A DNA stretch of 64,000 bases from Bradyrhizobium erythrophlei (GTDB taxonomy: Bacteria; Pseudomonadota; Alphaproteobacteria; Rhizobiales; Xanthobacteraceae), in the NCBI RefSeq assembly GCF_900142985.1, contig NZ_LT670849.1, positions 124,001 to 188,000 of the forward strand, written 5' to 3'. The stretch's first letter is position 1. The number at the start of each line of letters is the position of its first letter. This document shows positions 34,284-43,232 of this stretch, in pieces. Below the pieces are notes generated by a model that was not told the origin of the DNA, made no database searches, and saw only the letters and a program-made list of their open reading frames with translations. The position numbers and the translations under genes are program-made.

Positions 34284-35801
34284 CTAAGTACAATTTCGGT
34301 TTCCAGCGTCAGGAACCGCCAAAAAAGTAATCGTCGCTGGCGCGAACCTTATCGAACCGGCGTTCGCCGGCACGCCCGCAAGCTTGGGCAGCTGATCCGA
34401 CCCCTCCACCGCTAATGCCGCGCCGTTCAGGCGCACCGCAACGTCCTGCAAGGTTCCGGCATCCAACGTGAACCGCATTGAAGAATTCGGCAGGATAAGC
34501 TCGTGCGATGTTTGAGGGTCGTTGTTGATGATGAGTAATGCCACGGCGCCCGATATCCGACGCTGACAGTGCGCATAGACGTGCAAGCCGCGCTGGACCG
34601 GCAGGCCCGGATCAAGCACAACCGTCCCCATCAATTGCCGCCACAGCAGCGCTGCCCAATAGTTCGGTCTCGGCACTAGCGTCATCTCGTCGAGAAGGCC
34701 ATAATCACTCGCTACCAGCGTGTTGTGCATCACGACCTGTACGCCTGACCTGGCTAACCGTCCGAGTTGGTCGAGGTATCTAAAGCTATCGAGAAAAGTC
34801 GCGCTCCAGCGATCTCCGCCGCACGCAGCTTCCGCCGTCTCGGTAAGCCAGATTGGCTTGCCCGCTGCGGCGCGGTCGCGTAGCGCAGCATAGAACGCGA
34901 ATGTCTTTTCGGTGCGCGCGAGCCACTCGTCGGACAATGAGATGTCAGCCGTATGCCCGCCGGCGCATCGCTCCGATAGCGCCCCGTAGAAATGATAGGA
35001 AACGGCGTCGATGCCAGATGCCGACGCCAGAAAAAACGCGGAATCATCGGGTGAGCGACCCATGGTGCCTGGCCCGAGAATCATGACGTTCGGCGCCGCT
35101 TGTCTCATGAAAGCGCGAAACACCTGGAAATCATGCGCGAAGGCGGCTGCGTCGTAGCCGGCAGGCGCGCCACCAATCGCAGGCAGGTCTGGTTCGTTCA
35201 TGAACTCGGCTGCAACGATACGGCCGCCGGCTTTGCGGGTTGCGGAAATGACTTCCAGGGCCTGATCAGGCTTCCATATTCCTTTCGAGTCGCGCGTGCC
35301 TGGGCCGATGGCAAAGGACGTAATGATCGGCGCATCGACCGCCTTCGAAAAGTCAATCACACTGTCCCACCGGTGGCGCGTCAGCACGTTCTTGTATCCC
35401 GCGGGTGGGCGCGTCGACGTGACGCCGGATCCGGGGAAGAACGTCGTGTTGGCCCAGGTGCCGCTGACGCGCAGGTAGGCGGGCGACAGAGCGGCGGCGT
35501 ACTTCCTCAATCGCGCGCTTCCGAGATCGATAGGCGATCGGACCGCAAGCAAATCTCTATTCTTGTGTGGCGTCGACTCCTCGCTGGGGGCGTAGGGCTT
35601 CCAAAACGGTCCGCCGGTGACGCTGACCATTTCGATATTGAAGGACTGAAAACGTTCATCGATCGTACCGACAACTGGCATATCCGCGGGAGCGATCGTC
35701 GCCTCGTCCGCTGCCAAGCAAGGTCCACATACGGCCAAAAGCGCAATGGCGACGACGGGAGCGCCGAGAATGCAGGCGGAGCCTATCCGGACTGTATACA
35801 T
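34284..35801 (-). CDS. GH79-like glycoside hydrolase, secreted
   Basis: 505 residues. Signal peptide (residues 1-30, ending CLAA), then a TIM-barrel of the heparanase/beta-glucuronidase type: LRVSGTWANTTFF, the acid/base Glu in AEFMNEPDLPAIGG (about 200) and the nucleophile Glu in IWLTETAEAACGG (about 320). The last 100 residues form a beta-sandwich-like domain (VALLIINNDPQTSHELIL). It probably removes uronic acid residues from polysaccharide or proteoglycan-like chains in the periplasm or outside. Substrate not determinable. Monocistronic. Confidence 0.8.
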   Translation of the reverse strand: MYTVRIGSACILGAPVVAIALLAVCGPCLAADEATIAPADMPVVGTIDERFQSFNIEMVSVTGGPFWKPYAPSEESTPHKNRDLLAVRSPIDLGSARLRKYAAALSPAYLRVSGTWANTTFFPGSGVTSTRPPAGYKNVLTRHRWDSVIDFSKAVDAPIITSFAIGPGTRDSKGIWKPDQALEVISATRKAGGRIVAAEFMNEPDLPAIGGAPAGYDAAAFAHDFQVFRAFMRQAAPNVMILGPGTMGRSPDDSAFFLASASGIDAVSYHFYGALSERCAGGHTADISLSDEWLARTEKTFAFYAALRDRAAAGKPIWLTETAEAACGGDRWSATFLDSFRYLDQLGRLARSGVQVVMHNTLVASDYGLLDEMTLVPRPNYWAALLWRQLMGTVVLDPGLPVQRGLHVYAHCQRRISGAVALLIINNDPQTSHELILPNSSMRFTLDAGTLQDVAVRLNGAALAVEGSDQLPKLAGVPANAGSIRFAPATITFLAVPDAGNRNCT

Positions 35802-36157
35802 TGGACGATTCTGGATTGCTTCAGCGTCGCGCGCAACCCCGACGCAAGGCGCAGTCAGAATGGACGCTCCCCATCTAGCTAGTGGTTAGTAGGTTAAAAT
35901 CGGGGACCTGCAACCATCCCAAATTGCTATTCGAAGCAGCCGTCCTGAATCAGGACGGAATTGTCCACTCACTGATGAGAACCGGATGGCCCCTTTTTCG
36001 CGCAAGCTACGCCTACGCACGCGAGGAGATCGAACCCAATGTATTCAGCTATCGGCGCTTGCTTGAGTTGTGTTTTACAAACTAGCATAATGGAGGACGC
36101 CCAGCGGAACGCTGCAATACTGCGCGGCCTTCCAACGACCAGAAATTGGAGAACGCT
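35802..36157. other. Intergenic stretch without a supported gene
   Basis: 356 bp between the divergent GH79-like and PQQ dehydrogenase genes. A 67-codon frame at 35882-36085 has neither ribosome site nor family features. It presumably holds both promoters. Confidence 0.55.
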
Positions 36158-38104
36158 ATGCGTGCCGGCTTCGTCGTTGCCCTTACTCTGCTTTTCGCCG
36201 TAAGTTCCGCGCACGCCGCCGGGGATGCGGTAGCCGGTAAGGCCGCGTTTGAAAACCAGTGCGCAGCTTGTCACACCACGGTCATCGGTAAGAACGGCTT
36301 CGGTCCCTCACTGGCCGGCGTGATCGGTCGCAAATCTGGCACCCTCGCGGGCTACGCGTACACGCCCGCGATGACCCACGCAAACCTGATCTGGGATGCG
36401 ACTACGCTCGATCAGTTCCTCACCAACTCAACTGCCAAGGTGCCGGGCACATCGATGCCCGTTGAAATCGCCGACGAAACGACGCGTGCCAATGCGATCG
36501 CCTATCTGGCCACCCTTGCCGGCCCGCCCGCGGCCGCCGCCGGTGCTGCGGCTCCACCTAAGGCAGCTACGCCACTACCGGCTGGACCGACAAGCGAGGA
36601 ACTGCTGCACGCTGCGACCGATACCCACGACTGGCTGTATGCCAGTAGGGACTATGCCGGCCAGCGTTTTGTTCCGCTCAACCAGATCACCGCGGCGAAC
36701 GCTCATGAGTTGCGCGCAGCCTGCATCTATCGTTCGAACACGACTGGCTCGCTACAAGCGAGTCCGCTGGTTTATAAAGGCATTTTGTATTTCACCGTCG
36801 ACAATGTCACAGTTGCGATCGACGCTTCCACTTGCCGCGAAAAGTGGACGAACACCTGGGAACTTAAAGCGACGCCGTTGTCGAAAGCCAATCGCGGCGT
36901 CGCGCTCGCGGACGGCCGCCTGGTGCGCGGCACGCCCGACGGTTTTCTGATCGCGCTCAACATGACCGACGGATCACTCGTCTGGAGCCAGCAGATTGCT
37001 GATCCGGCGCACAGCCAGTATCTGTCGATGCCACCGTTGATTTTTGGCGACGCTATTATCTATGGCCCGGCCGGCGCGGATTGGGGCGCAAAAAACTGGA
37101 TCGGGGCGTTCAAACTCGCCACGGGCGAGCCGATCTGGAAGTTCAACCTGATTCCCGATGCGAACGAGCCGGGCGCGGATAGCTGGAAAGATCCCGCTTC
37201 GCGCGAACACGGCGGCGGCAGCGTGTGGACGCCGGTTGCGCTTGATGCGGAAAAGGGCGTGCTTTACGTGCCGGTCGGAAACCCGTCGCCGGATTTCTAT
37301 GGTCAGGCGCGACCGGGCGATAATTTATACACCAATTCGCTTGTCGCGCTCGACGTAAAGAGCGGCAAACTGCTGTGGTTCCACCAGTTCGGGCCGGGCG
37401 ACGTCAACGACCGCGATCTTTCGCAGGTGAGCCCGCTGTTCAGTGCGACGGTAAACGGAAACGCGCGCAATCTGGTTACGGTCAGCGGCAAGGATGGCCT
37501 GTTGCGCATGCTCGATCGCGATACACACGAGCAACTCTACGAACTGCCGATCACGACGCGCACCGGTTTTGAGGAAAAGCCGTCGCTCGACGGCGCCCAC
37601 GGCTGCCCCGGCCTGCTTGGCGGCATGGAGTGGAATGGCCCGGCCTACAGCCCCGATACGAAAACGATCTACGTCGCCACCGTCGACTGGTGCGGCACGT
37701 TCACCCGACTGCCAGACCTACCGTCCTACACCCAAAACGCGCACTATTACGGCGGCTCGGTCACGCCCGATCCGCGCGATCAGGCACGCGGCTGGCTGCG
37801 TGCGATCGATGCGGCGAGCGGCAAAGAGCGTTGGACACAGCAGTGGCCGACGCCGTTGGTCGCCGCCGTCACTGCTACATCGGGCGGCGTGCTGTTCACG
37901 GGTGATCTCGACAACAACTTCCTTGCAATCGATGCGGCGACCGGCAAAACACTATACAAATTCAACACGGGTGGATCGGTGGGCGGCGGCGTAATCAGCT
38001 ATGCGATCGGCGATAAGCAATTTGTCGCGACCACCTCTGGTGTCGTTTCCGGCTTCTTTGGCGGCACCGGCAACGCGACCATCGTGATCTTCTCGCTCCC
38101 CTGA
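36158..38104 (+). CDS. Quinoprotein (PQQ) dehydrogenase with N-terminal cytochrome c domain
   Basis: The ATG at 36158, with GGAGA six bases before it, is preferred over TTG 36146. 648 residues: signal peptide ending AHAA, class I cytochrome c (heme site CAACH near 35-39, Met ligand probably in TSMPVEI near 105), an Ala/Pro linker (about 125-145), then an eight-bladed PQQ beta-propeller (DWLYASRDYAGQRFVPLNQI; repeated WxxxF/ALDxxxGK blade motifs such as LVALDVKSGKLLWF). Quinohemoprotein alcohol dehydrogenases usually carry the cytochrome at the C-terminus, so the order here is reversed. Substrate unknown; it would pass electrons internally from PQQ to heme. Confidence 0.87.
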   Translation: MRAGFVVALTLLFAVSSAHAAGDAVAGKAAFENQCAACHTTVIGKNGFGPSLAGVIGRKSGTLAGYAYTPAMTHANLIWDATTLDQFLTNSTAKVPGTSMPVEIADETTRANAIAYLATLAGPPAAAAGAAAPPKAATPLPAGPTSEELLHAATDTHDWLYASRDYAGQRFVPLNQITAANAHELRAACIYRSNTTGSLQASPLVYKGILYFTVDNVTVAIDASTCREKWTNTWELKATPLSKANRGVALADGRLVRGTPDGFLIALNMTDGSLVWSQQIADPAHSQYLSMPPLIFGDAIIYGPAGADWGAKNWIGAFKLATGEPIWKFNLIPDANEPGADSWKDPASREHGGGSVWTPVALDAEKGVLYVPVGNPSPDFYGQARPGDNLYTNSLVALDVKSGKLLWFHQFGPGDVNDRDLSQVSPLFSATVNGNARNLVTVSGKDGLLRMLDRDTHEQLYELPITTRTGFEEKPSLDGAHGCPGLLGGMEWNGPAYSPDTKTIYVATVDWCGTFTRLPDLPSYTQNAHYYGGSVTPDPRDQARGWLRAIDAASGKERWTQQWPTPLVAAVTATSGGVLFTGDLDNNFLAIDAATGKTLYKFNTGGSVGGGVISYAIGDKQFVATTSGVVSGFFGGTGNATIVIFSLP

Positions 38105-38145
38105 TAAGCCATGGCTGACTGATTAGCCAACATGGATCATCCGCG

Positions 38146-38358
38146 TCAACAATCCCTACAGCGCTCAATGCCGGCTTCAATCACGGACAAATCGTCATCG
38201 AAAGATCGAATAGCAGGGCTCACGTCGTAGCGCCGTTCCTCGCCGTGCAAGAACAAATTCACTTTCAACCGATGGCGGTGCATCCGCATTTCTTCCAACG
38301 CCGCTCGGTTCTTCAACCGCACGTACGCGTCGACGATCGAGTCCATCGCGCTTGACAT
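38146..38358 (-). CDS. Small conserved-looking hypothetical protein
   Basis: The ATG at 38358 gives 70 residues beginning MSSAMDSIVDAYVRLKNRAA; a longer frame to 38433 is less likely. The protein is charged and helical (EEMRMHRHRLKV; DDDLSVIEAGIERC). I recall short rhizobial hypothetical proteins of the same layout, but cannot verify. No domain or function is known to me. It lies 138 bp downstream of cspA on the same strand. Confidence 0.5.
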   Translation of the reverse strand: MSSAMDSIVDAYVRLKNRAALEEMRMHRHRLKVNLFLHGEERRYDVSPAIRSFDDDLSVIEAGIERCRDC

Positions 38359-38453
38359 TTGCACACCCCCAAGCCGCCCAATACTCGACATCCTCGGACG
38401 GACTGTTAGCCCACTCAAGCCTGTCGCTTTCACCTACTTCGGCGTGTCGGAAC

Positions 38454-38476
38454 GAAAACCCGTCGGGGTTCAATTC
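38454..38476 (-). terminator. Weak terminator after cspA
   Basis: On the minus strand AACCC-CGAC-GGGTT is followed by a short T-run, 20-40 bp after the cspA stop. The stem is only five base pairs. Confidence 0.4.
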
Positions 38477-38496
38477 GGCTGGCTCGAAGTGACTAA

Positions 38497-38700
38497 CTAG
38501 CCAACTCTTAGATTTTCCGCTGAAGTTTTCCCGCGGTTCTCCGCCTCGTCGTAGCTGACTTTGGCACCCTCATTGAGAGTACTTAGGCCAGCCCGCTCAA
38601 CGGCTGAAATGTGCACGAATACATCTTTGCCGCCTTTGTCGGGTTGAATAAATCCGTACCCCTTGGTCGCATTGAACCACTTTACTGTGCCTGTCGCCAC
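38497..38700 (-). CDS. cspA: Cold-shock protein (CspA family)
   Basis: 67 residues, one cold-shock domain with both RNA-binding motifs: KGYGFIQPD (RNP1) and VFVHIS (RNP2), starting [14 protein letters not shown]. Single-stranded nucleic-acid chaperone in the cytoplasm. The leader upstream (38701-38780) is probably an untranslated region that folds, as is usual for these genes, but no specific thermosensor was identified. Confidence 0.96.
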   Translation of the reverse strand: MATGTVKWFNATKGYGFIQPDKGGKDVFVHISAVERAGLSTLNEGAKVSYDEAENRGKTSAENLRVG

Positions 38701-38897
38701 GTCCGCACTCCCCGGTTTGAAACCGCAACCTTAAATCGGCTGCGGGGAGCGCGGCAATAGAAAAGCCGTAGTGAGACCCGGTGACCATGCGCGAAGCTGG
38801 GGATCATGCATCTCGCGCCCTACCGCGCGTCGCGCGGTTTGAAAATTCGGCCAGTTCTCCAATGGCTTTAGTGACGGCCCGCTCCGCCGTCGCCTCG

Positions 38898-39815
38898 TCA
38901 GGCCACGACTGCCGCAATCTCCTCGAGCAGAATCGCATGTTGTTCCCAGGGAATTCTGTCAACGCTCATTTGCGGCCGTCCTGGGCTATCTACCCGGCTG
39001 TCATCTACCGCCTGCCCAATCTCGACGGCCGCCGATAGCAGGCGATGATCCATATCTCGATGAAAATGGCGCAGTAACGCGGAGGCTTTCTCCGGTTGCA
39101 GGCAGGCCATGGCCGCGAGAAGCCCATAGCCCCCCCAATTCGATACCCCGGCCACGATAAGGTAGTCGGCTGGCGTCGTGGCTGCGATAACTCGGCCGTT
39201 GGGTATTTCCGCCTCGACGACGTCCGCGGGCAAAGACCCCATTCCGATCTCATTGCCACCATCGCCAATCCCGATGGTGATCCAGCGCCGCTGCCAGGTC
39301 AGATCGTCGAAAAGGAGATGCAGCGGCGCGGTCTCCCCGGACATATCCCATCCATGTTCACGATGAGGTTTGCCATCGGCCGCGGGCGAGACACGCTCGA
39401 TCGCAATGAGATGCGTGATGGGTCGATCGGCACTTTCAAGAGATTTTCGTAAGCGATACACCGATCTCTCGTTTGTCGCCGCCACCTCCAGGTCAATCTG
39501 TTCCGGGACGGCGTTAACCACGGCCCATACCGCCTTTGCGCAGGGAGCGTCCGTGATAACCGTAACCGGTAGACCTGCGCTCGCGAGCCCGGCGGCAAGA
39601 TGCCCCATTCCTATCAGACCATCCGTCTCCGGCGAAGGTGGGGTCGCATGGTGAATAAAAAAGCCGGTTACGATACCGACGTGGGCATCAGGCGCGTTCA
39701 GGATAGATTCCGCCGCCTTTTGAAGATTCCCCTTCATCAATTGCGTCATTCGAGTGATGTCGCGCTTGACCTTGCGACCAACGATAGCCTCGATCCGACT
39801 GACCTTCTCATTCAT
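38898..39815 (-). CDS. D-glutamate cyclase-like protein (DUF4392)
   Basis: 305 residues with features of the DUF4392/glutamate cyclase family: GIVTGFFIHHATPPSPETDG near the N-terminus, ITIGIGDGGNEIGMG (about 185-200) and VAGVSNWGGYGLLAAMA (about 230-245), glycine-rich motifs of the active site. The mammalian member turns D-glutamate into 5-oxo-D-proline. It is the last gene of a polar amino acid ABC operon, 147 bp after the binding-protein gene, and near a D-amino-acid type PLP enzyme (43233), which supports a role in D-glutamate or related D-amino acid use. The substrate is inferred. Confidence 0.82.
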   Translation of the reverse strand: MNEKVSRIEAIVGRKVKRDITRMTQLMKGNLQKAAESILNAPDAHVGIVTGFFIHHATPPSPETDGLIGMGHLAAGLASAGLPVTVITDAPCAKAVWAVVNAVPEQIDLEVAATNERSVYRLRKSLESADRPITHLIAIERVSPAADGKPHREHGWDMSGETAPLHLLFDDLTWQRRWITIGIGDGGNEIGMGSLPADVVEAEIPNGRVIAATTPADYLIVAGVSNWGGYGLLAAMACLQPEKASALLRHFHRDMDHRLLSAAVEIGQAVDDSRVDSPGRPQMSVDRIPWEQHAILLEEIAAVVA

Positions 39816-39962
39816 CTTGATAGCGTTGCCCTCTTAAAATTGTTCCGCAACCGGAGCCAAGGAGTTTTGACTAAGTGGCGGCTAGCTGCAGAAGCATAGG
39901 GATGACCCGGCTCTTCTTTCAGATAGTAGGTTGTCCTATTGGCATTCCGGCCGCCGATCGAC

Positions 39963-40814
39963 CTAGAGAACTTCGCTGGCATACTCGTCGAAGAGCCGCT
40001 GAACTTCGCCGTTCGCCGCAATGAAACCGCACCACGTATCGAGAAAGTTCTTCCAGGCAACATCGCCGTGACGGATCATCCACGTGTTTGGACGCTTATC
40101 GAAGGGATTTTTGGCGTCAACGATCACCGCCCATTCCGAATTCCGCTTGGCAAGAGCAAGTGCTTCGGTGTCTCCGACGATACACGCGTTGACACGGCCC
40201 GCACGCACGGGTTCGGCGGCCATGGAGTGTTGGCCGGCGACCGCCATGAACTTTGCCTTGGGGAAAAGCGGCGGCATCCGCTGCTCATCGCTTGATCCCC
40301 CGTTGACGGCGATCGTCACATCCGCGCTGTTGAGATCCGCCGCGGTCTGGTATTTGCCCGCGTCCGCCTTGCGAATGACCGCCAAGCTCCCCTTTGACCA
40401 CAGAGGACCGACGTAGTTGCACACGGTAGCGCGCGGCACCGTGTACGTCGCAGATGAACCGAACAGGTCATAGTCGCCCGAACGCAGGCCGATCGTGGAA
40501 TTGGCGAAAGTTACCTCATGCCAATTCACTGTCATCTCAAGGTCCTTTGCCAGAAGCTCGACAAGTTCCTTGTAGACGCCTTTCAACTCACCGCTTTTCG
40601 CATCCTTGTAGAACCACAGGGGGAGCTGGGCATAGCCCACCTCAAGAGCCCCGCCTTTTTTGATCTTGGCCAACACCGACTTTGAATCGATACCGGACTC
40701 GAGAAGCTGCGCATGCGCATCTCGCATCATGCTTCCGAGCGCGGCGGCGCCTGCGCCAACCGCAAGCGCACCGGTCAGCAGCGAGCGCTTTGTGATATCT
40801 AATCGATGTTGCAT
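39963..40814 (-). CDS. Polar amino acid ABC transporter substrate-binding protein, copy 1
   Basis: Three adjacent ATGs (40820, 40817, 40814); the third has the best distance to AAGGAG and is used, giving 283 residues. Twin-arginine-free signal (TKRSLLTGALAVGAGAAALG) ending DAHA. It is a type 3 solute-binding protein fold (LWFYKDAKSGELKGVYKELVELLAKDLEM; DLFGSSATYTVPRA). It is closely similar to the protein at 45563-46441. It serves the two permeases and ATPase encoded just upstream. The ligand is probably an acidic or D-amino acid from context. Confidence 0.9.
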   Translation of the reverse strand: MQHRLDITKRSLLTGALAVGAGAAALGSMMRDAHAQLLESGIDSKSVLAKIKKGGALEVGYAQLPLWFYKDAKSGELKGVYKELVELLAKDLEMTVNWHEVTFANSTIGLRSGDYDLFGSSATYTVPRATVCNYVGPLWSKGSLAVIRKADAGKYQTAADLNSADVTIAVNGGSSDEQRMPPLFPKAKFMAVAGQHSMAAEPVRAGRVNACIVGDTEALALAKRNSEWAVIVDAKNPFDKRPNTWMIRHGDVAWKNFLDTWCGFIAANGEVQRLFDEYASEVL

Positions 40815-40872
40815 CATCATGCTCCTTGAACTTTTGAGATGGAACCGAACCTGGAGAGTTTTGGATCTTGTT

Positions 40873-41550
40873 CTATCGGATGCTCGCAATTCCGAATTTG
40901 GTTTGGAAGTAAACGTAGGCATAATTCGCTATTCTGGAGATCGCGAAGAGAAGCGCGAAATACGTCAGAGCAATCGTGGTGAGAACCTCGATTGGCTCGT
41001 ACCACTGATTGACGATCTTTAACCCCTGATACATGAGGTCAGGAATCGCGATGATGGAGACCAGCGTTGATGATTTCACGACAACGGCGAGTTGATTCAC
41101 CACCAGCGGGGCAACCACCAGCCCGACCTGCGGCGCTTCGATCCGGGACACGATCCGCCAACGACTCATCCCAACGGCCAGCGCAGCCTCACGCTGGCCT
41201 TTTGGCAGCCCTTCAAATCCAGATCGAAATGTCTCCGCAAGATAACCGCTTGACTGCAACGCGAGCGCGATGACGCCCGCGCCGGTTACTGTTTGTGGAA
41301 ATCCGAAAACCTCCGGCCACACATAATTGACCCATAACAGTTGCACCAGGATGGGAGTCGCGCGGCAAAATTCGATATACCCGATCGCAACAACTCTCGC
41401 ATATGGCAATCGCATTCGAAGCAGGCACGCAATCAGGCCCAGCACGATCGCTAGCAAGAACGCCCAAAAACAGACGTATGCCGTGACCCAGAGCCCATCG
41501 AGCAGGGCGCCGGCGTTGGTCAGAACGAAACGGTTGAAGTTTTCAATCAC
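40873..41550 (-). CDS. Polar amino acid ABC transporter permease (HisM/GlnP type), 2
   Basis: 225 residues, about five membrane helices, beginning MIENFNRFVLTNAGALLDGL. Docking loop GLPKGQREAALAVGMSRW near 130-147. It follows the other permease by 9 bp and precedes the binding-protein gene by 58 bp. Forms the membrane channel as a heterodimer with the 41560 product. Confidence 0.93.
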   Translation of the reverse strand: MIENFNRFVLTNAGALLDGLWVTAYVCFWAFLLAIVLGLIACLLRMRLPYARVVAIGYIEFCRATPILVQLLWVNYVWPEVFGFPQTVTGAGVIALALQSSGYLAETFRSGFEGLPKGQREAALAVGMSRWRIVSRIEAPQVGLVVAPLVVNQLAVVVKSSTLVSIIAIPDLMYQGLKIVNQWYEPIEVLTTIALTYFALLFAISRIANYAYVYFQTKFGIASIR

Positions 41551-41559
41551 GGCAGCCCC

Positions 41560-42261
41560 TCATGCCCAGCCCCGCCGGCGCCAGCGCTCCGTCAGCCGCT
41601 GGAACAATTGGGTCGCAAGAATAATGACGGTACAGTACAGCAGCGCAGCACCCGTATAGAGAGGGACAGGCCTCATCTCCGCGACGCTGATCATCGAGAC
41701 CTGGTACATGATATCCTGTACCGCTATCAGCGAAACGATCGTTGTTGATTTGAACAACGAGACCAGTTGATTGACGGCCTCGGGAAGCATCCTGCGCACG
41801 GCCTGCGGCAATACGATCCGGCGCAGCGTCGTAAACCCCGACATTCCGAGCGAGAGCGCGGATTCCATCTGGCCGTAGGCGACCGAGCGTAATCCGGCGC
41901 GCACCGTCTCGGACAGGAACCCGCTGTAGGCAACACCAAGGCCTATGACTGCCGCGACGTGAGGGCTGAGATTGACCTTCGTTCCCAGCGCTGTACCGAT
42001 AATCAGGGGAAGGACGAAGTAGACCCACACCAGAAGCACGTATTCCGGCGTGTTCCTGAAAAACTCGGCGTAAGCGACGGCCGTCCAGCGAACGGCACCG
42101 TAACGACTGAGGCTTGCGATTCCGACGGCGAACGCCAGGAGAATTGCGAGAACCGCACTTTCAGCGAAGATGATGATGTTCTGCAGAAGTCCCGCCAAAA
42201 GAACGGCGCGATACTCCCAGAACAGCGCAGGATCAAATACGTTTTGCAGGGCGACAAACAC
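41560..42261 (-). CDS. Polar amino acid ABC transporter permease (HisQ/GlnP type), 1
   Basis: 233 residues, typical family length, with docking loop SVAYGQMESALSLGMSGF near 140-158 and VNQLVSLFKSTTIVSLIAV, a conserved helix of the amino acid permease family. It starts 5 bp after the ATPase stop. Together with the second permease it makes the inner-membrane pore for amino acid uptake. Confidence 0.93.
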   Translation of the reverse strand: MFVALQNVFDPALFWEYRAVLLAGLLQNIIIFAESAVLAILLAFAVGIASLSRYGAVRWTAVAYAEFFRNTPEYVLLVWVYFVLPLIIGTALGTKVNLSPHVAAVIGLGVAYSGFLSETVRAGLRSVAYGQMESALSLGMSGFTTLRRIVLPQAVRRMLPEAVNQLVSLFKSTTIVSLIAVQDIMYQVSMISVAEMRPVPLYTGAALLYCTVIILATQLFQRLTERWRRRGWA

Positions 42262-42266
42262 GGCGA

Positions 42267-43046
42267 CTAGCCGAGCGCTGATGATATAAATCGTTGACAG
42301 CGCTCGCTGGAAGGAGCGCTGAAGACTTGCGCGGCGGTGCCATCCTCCTCGACCATGCCATCATGGAGAAAAATGATCCGGTCGGAAGCATCGCGCGCGA
42401 ATCCCATTTCGTGCGTCACAACCAGCATCGTCATTCCCTCTCGTGCCAGACCGCGCATCACTTCCAACACTTCGCCCGTCAGCTCCGGATCGAGCGATGA
42501 CGTCGCCTCGTCAAACAGCATCACCTTCGGCTGCATGGCGAGCGCACGCGCGATCGCAACTCTCTGTTGCTGGCCGCCCGACAATTTCGCAGGATATTCG
42601 TCTTTCTTGTTCAGCAAATTGACCTTAGCCAGAAAGTGCTGCCCGATATCGACCGCTTCCTTGCGCCGCATATGCTTGACTTGAATCAACGCCTCAATCA
42701 CGTTTCCCAAAACCGTCATATGCGGCCACAGGTTGAATTGCTGAAATACCATGCCGAGCTTCGATCGCATTCTTGCGATATCTCTCGGAGACGCTCCCGA
42801 TTTCCGCCGGCCGTCGGGCGCGATCGAGGGACCGATAGCTTCTCCATCGACGAAAATATCTCCGGATGTCGGACGCTCCAGATAATTCAGGCAGCGCAGA
42901 AAGGTACTCTTTCCAGATCCGCTTGCCCCGATGATGCTGAGCACGGATCCTGCCGACACATCAATCGTGATGCCCCGCAGCACCTCCACGGACCCGAATG
43001 ACTTGCGTAAATCCTTCACCCGGATAATTGGCCGATCTCCATCCAC
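42267..43046 (-). CDS. Polar amino acid ABC transporter ATP-binding protein (GlnQ/HisP type)
   Basis: 259 residues: Walker A GASGSGKST, LRCLNYLERPTSG, Q-loop VFQQFNLWPH, signature LSGGQQQRVAIARAL, Walker B VMLFDEATSSLD, switch His VVTHEMGFA. A short insert rich in Gly/Arg (APDGRRKSGAS, near 75-90) is common in this subgroup. First gene of the operon that runs to the DUF4392 gene. The Walker A region is mirrored by a decayed fragment at 46456-46500. Confidence 0.95.
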   Translation of the reverse strand: MDGDRPIIRVKDLRKSFGSVEVLRGITIDVSAGSVLSIIGASGSGKSTFLRCLNYLERPTSGDIFVDGEAIGPSIAPDGRRKSGASPRDIARMRSKLGMVFQQFNLWPHMTVLGNVIEALIQVKHMRRKEAVDIGQHFLAKVNLLNKKDEYPAKLSGGQQQRVAIARALAMQPKVMLFDEATSSLDPELTGEVLEVMRGLAREGMTMLVVTHEMGFARDASDRIIFLHDGMVEEDGTAAQVFSAPSSERCQRFISSALG

Positions 43047-43232
43047 TCTCCAACTCCTTCAGGGATCCAACACGCGAGGGTCCGCCGAACATGCATTCAC
43101 TGAAGATGGCAACATAACCTAGCAGGACGAACCCTATCGAGGTGAGTTTTTCTTCCGGCCTCGTTGCGCTCATCTACATTGCGGCACATCGTTCGGAGAA
43201 GCGACCTTTTCCATAAGTCGAGGTGGAATTAC

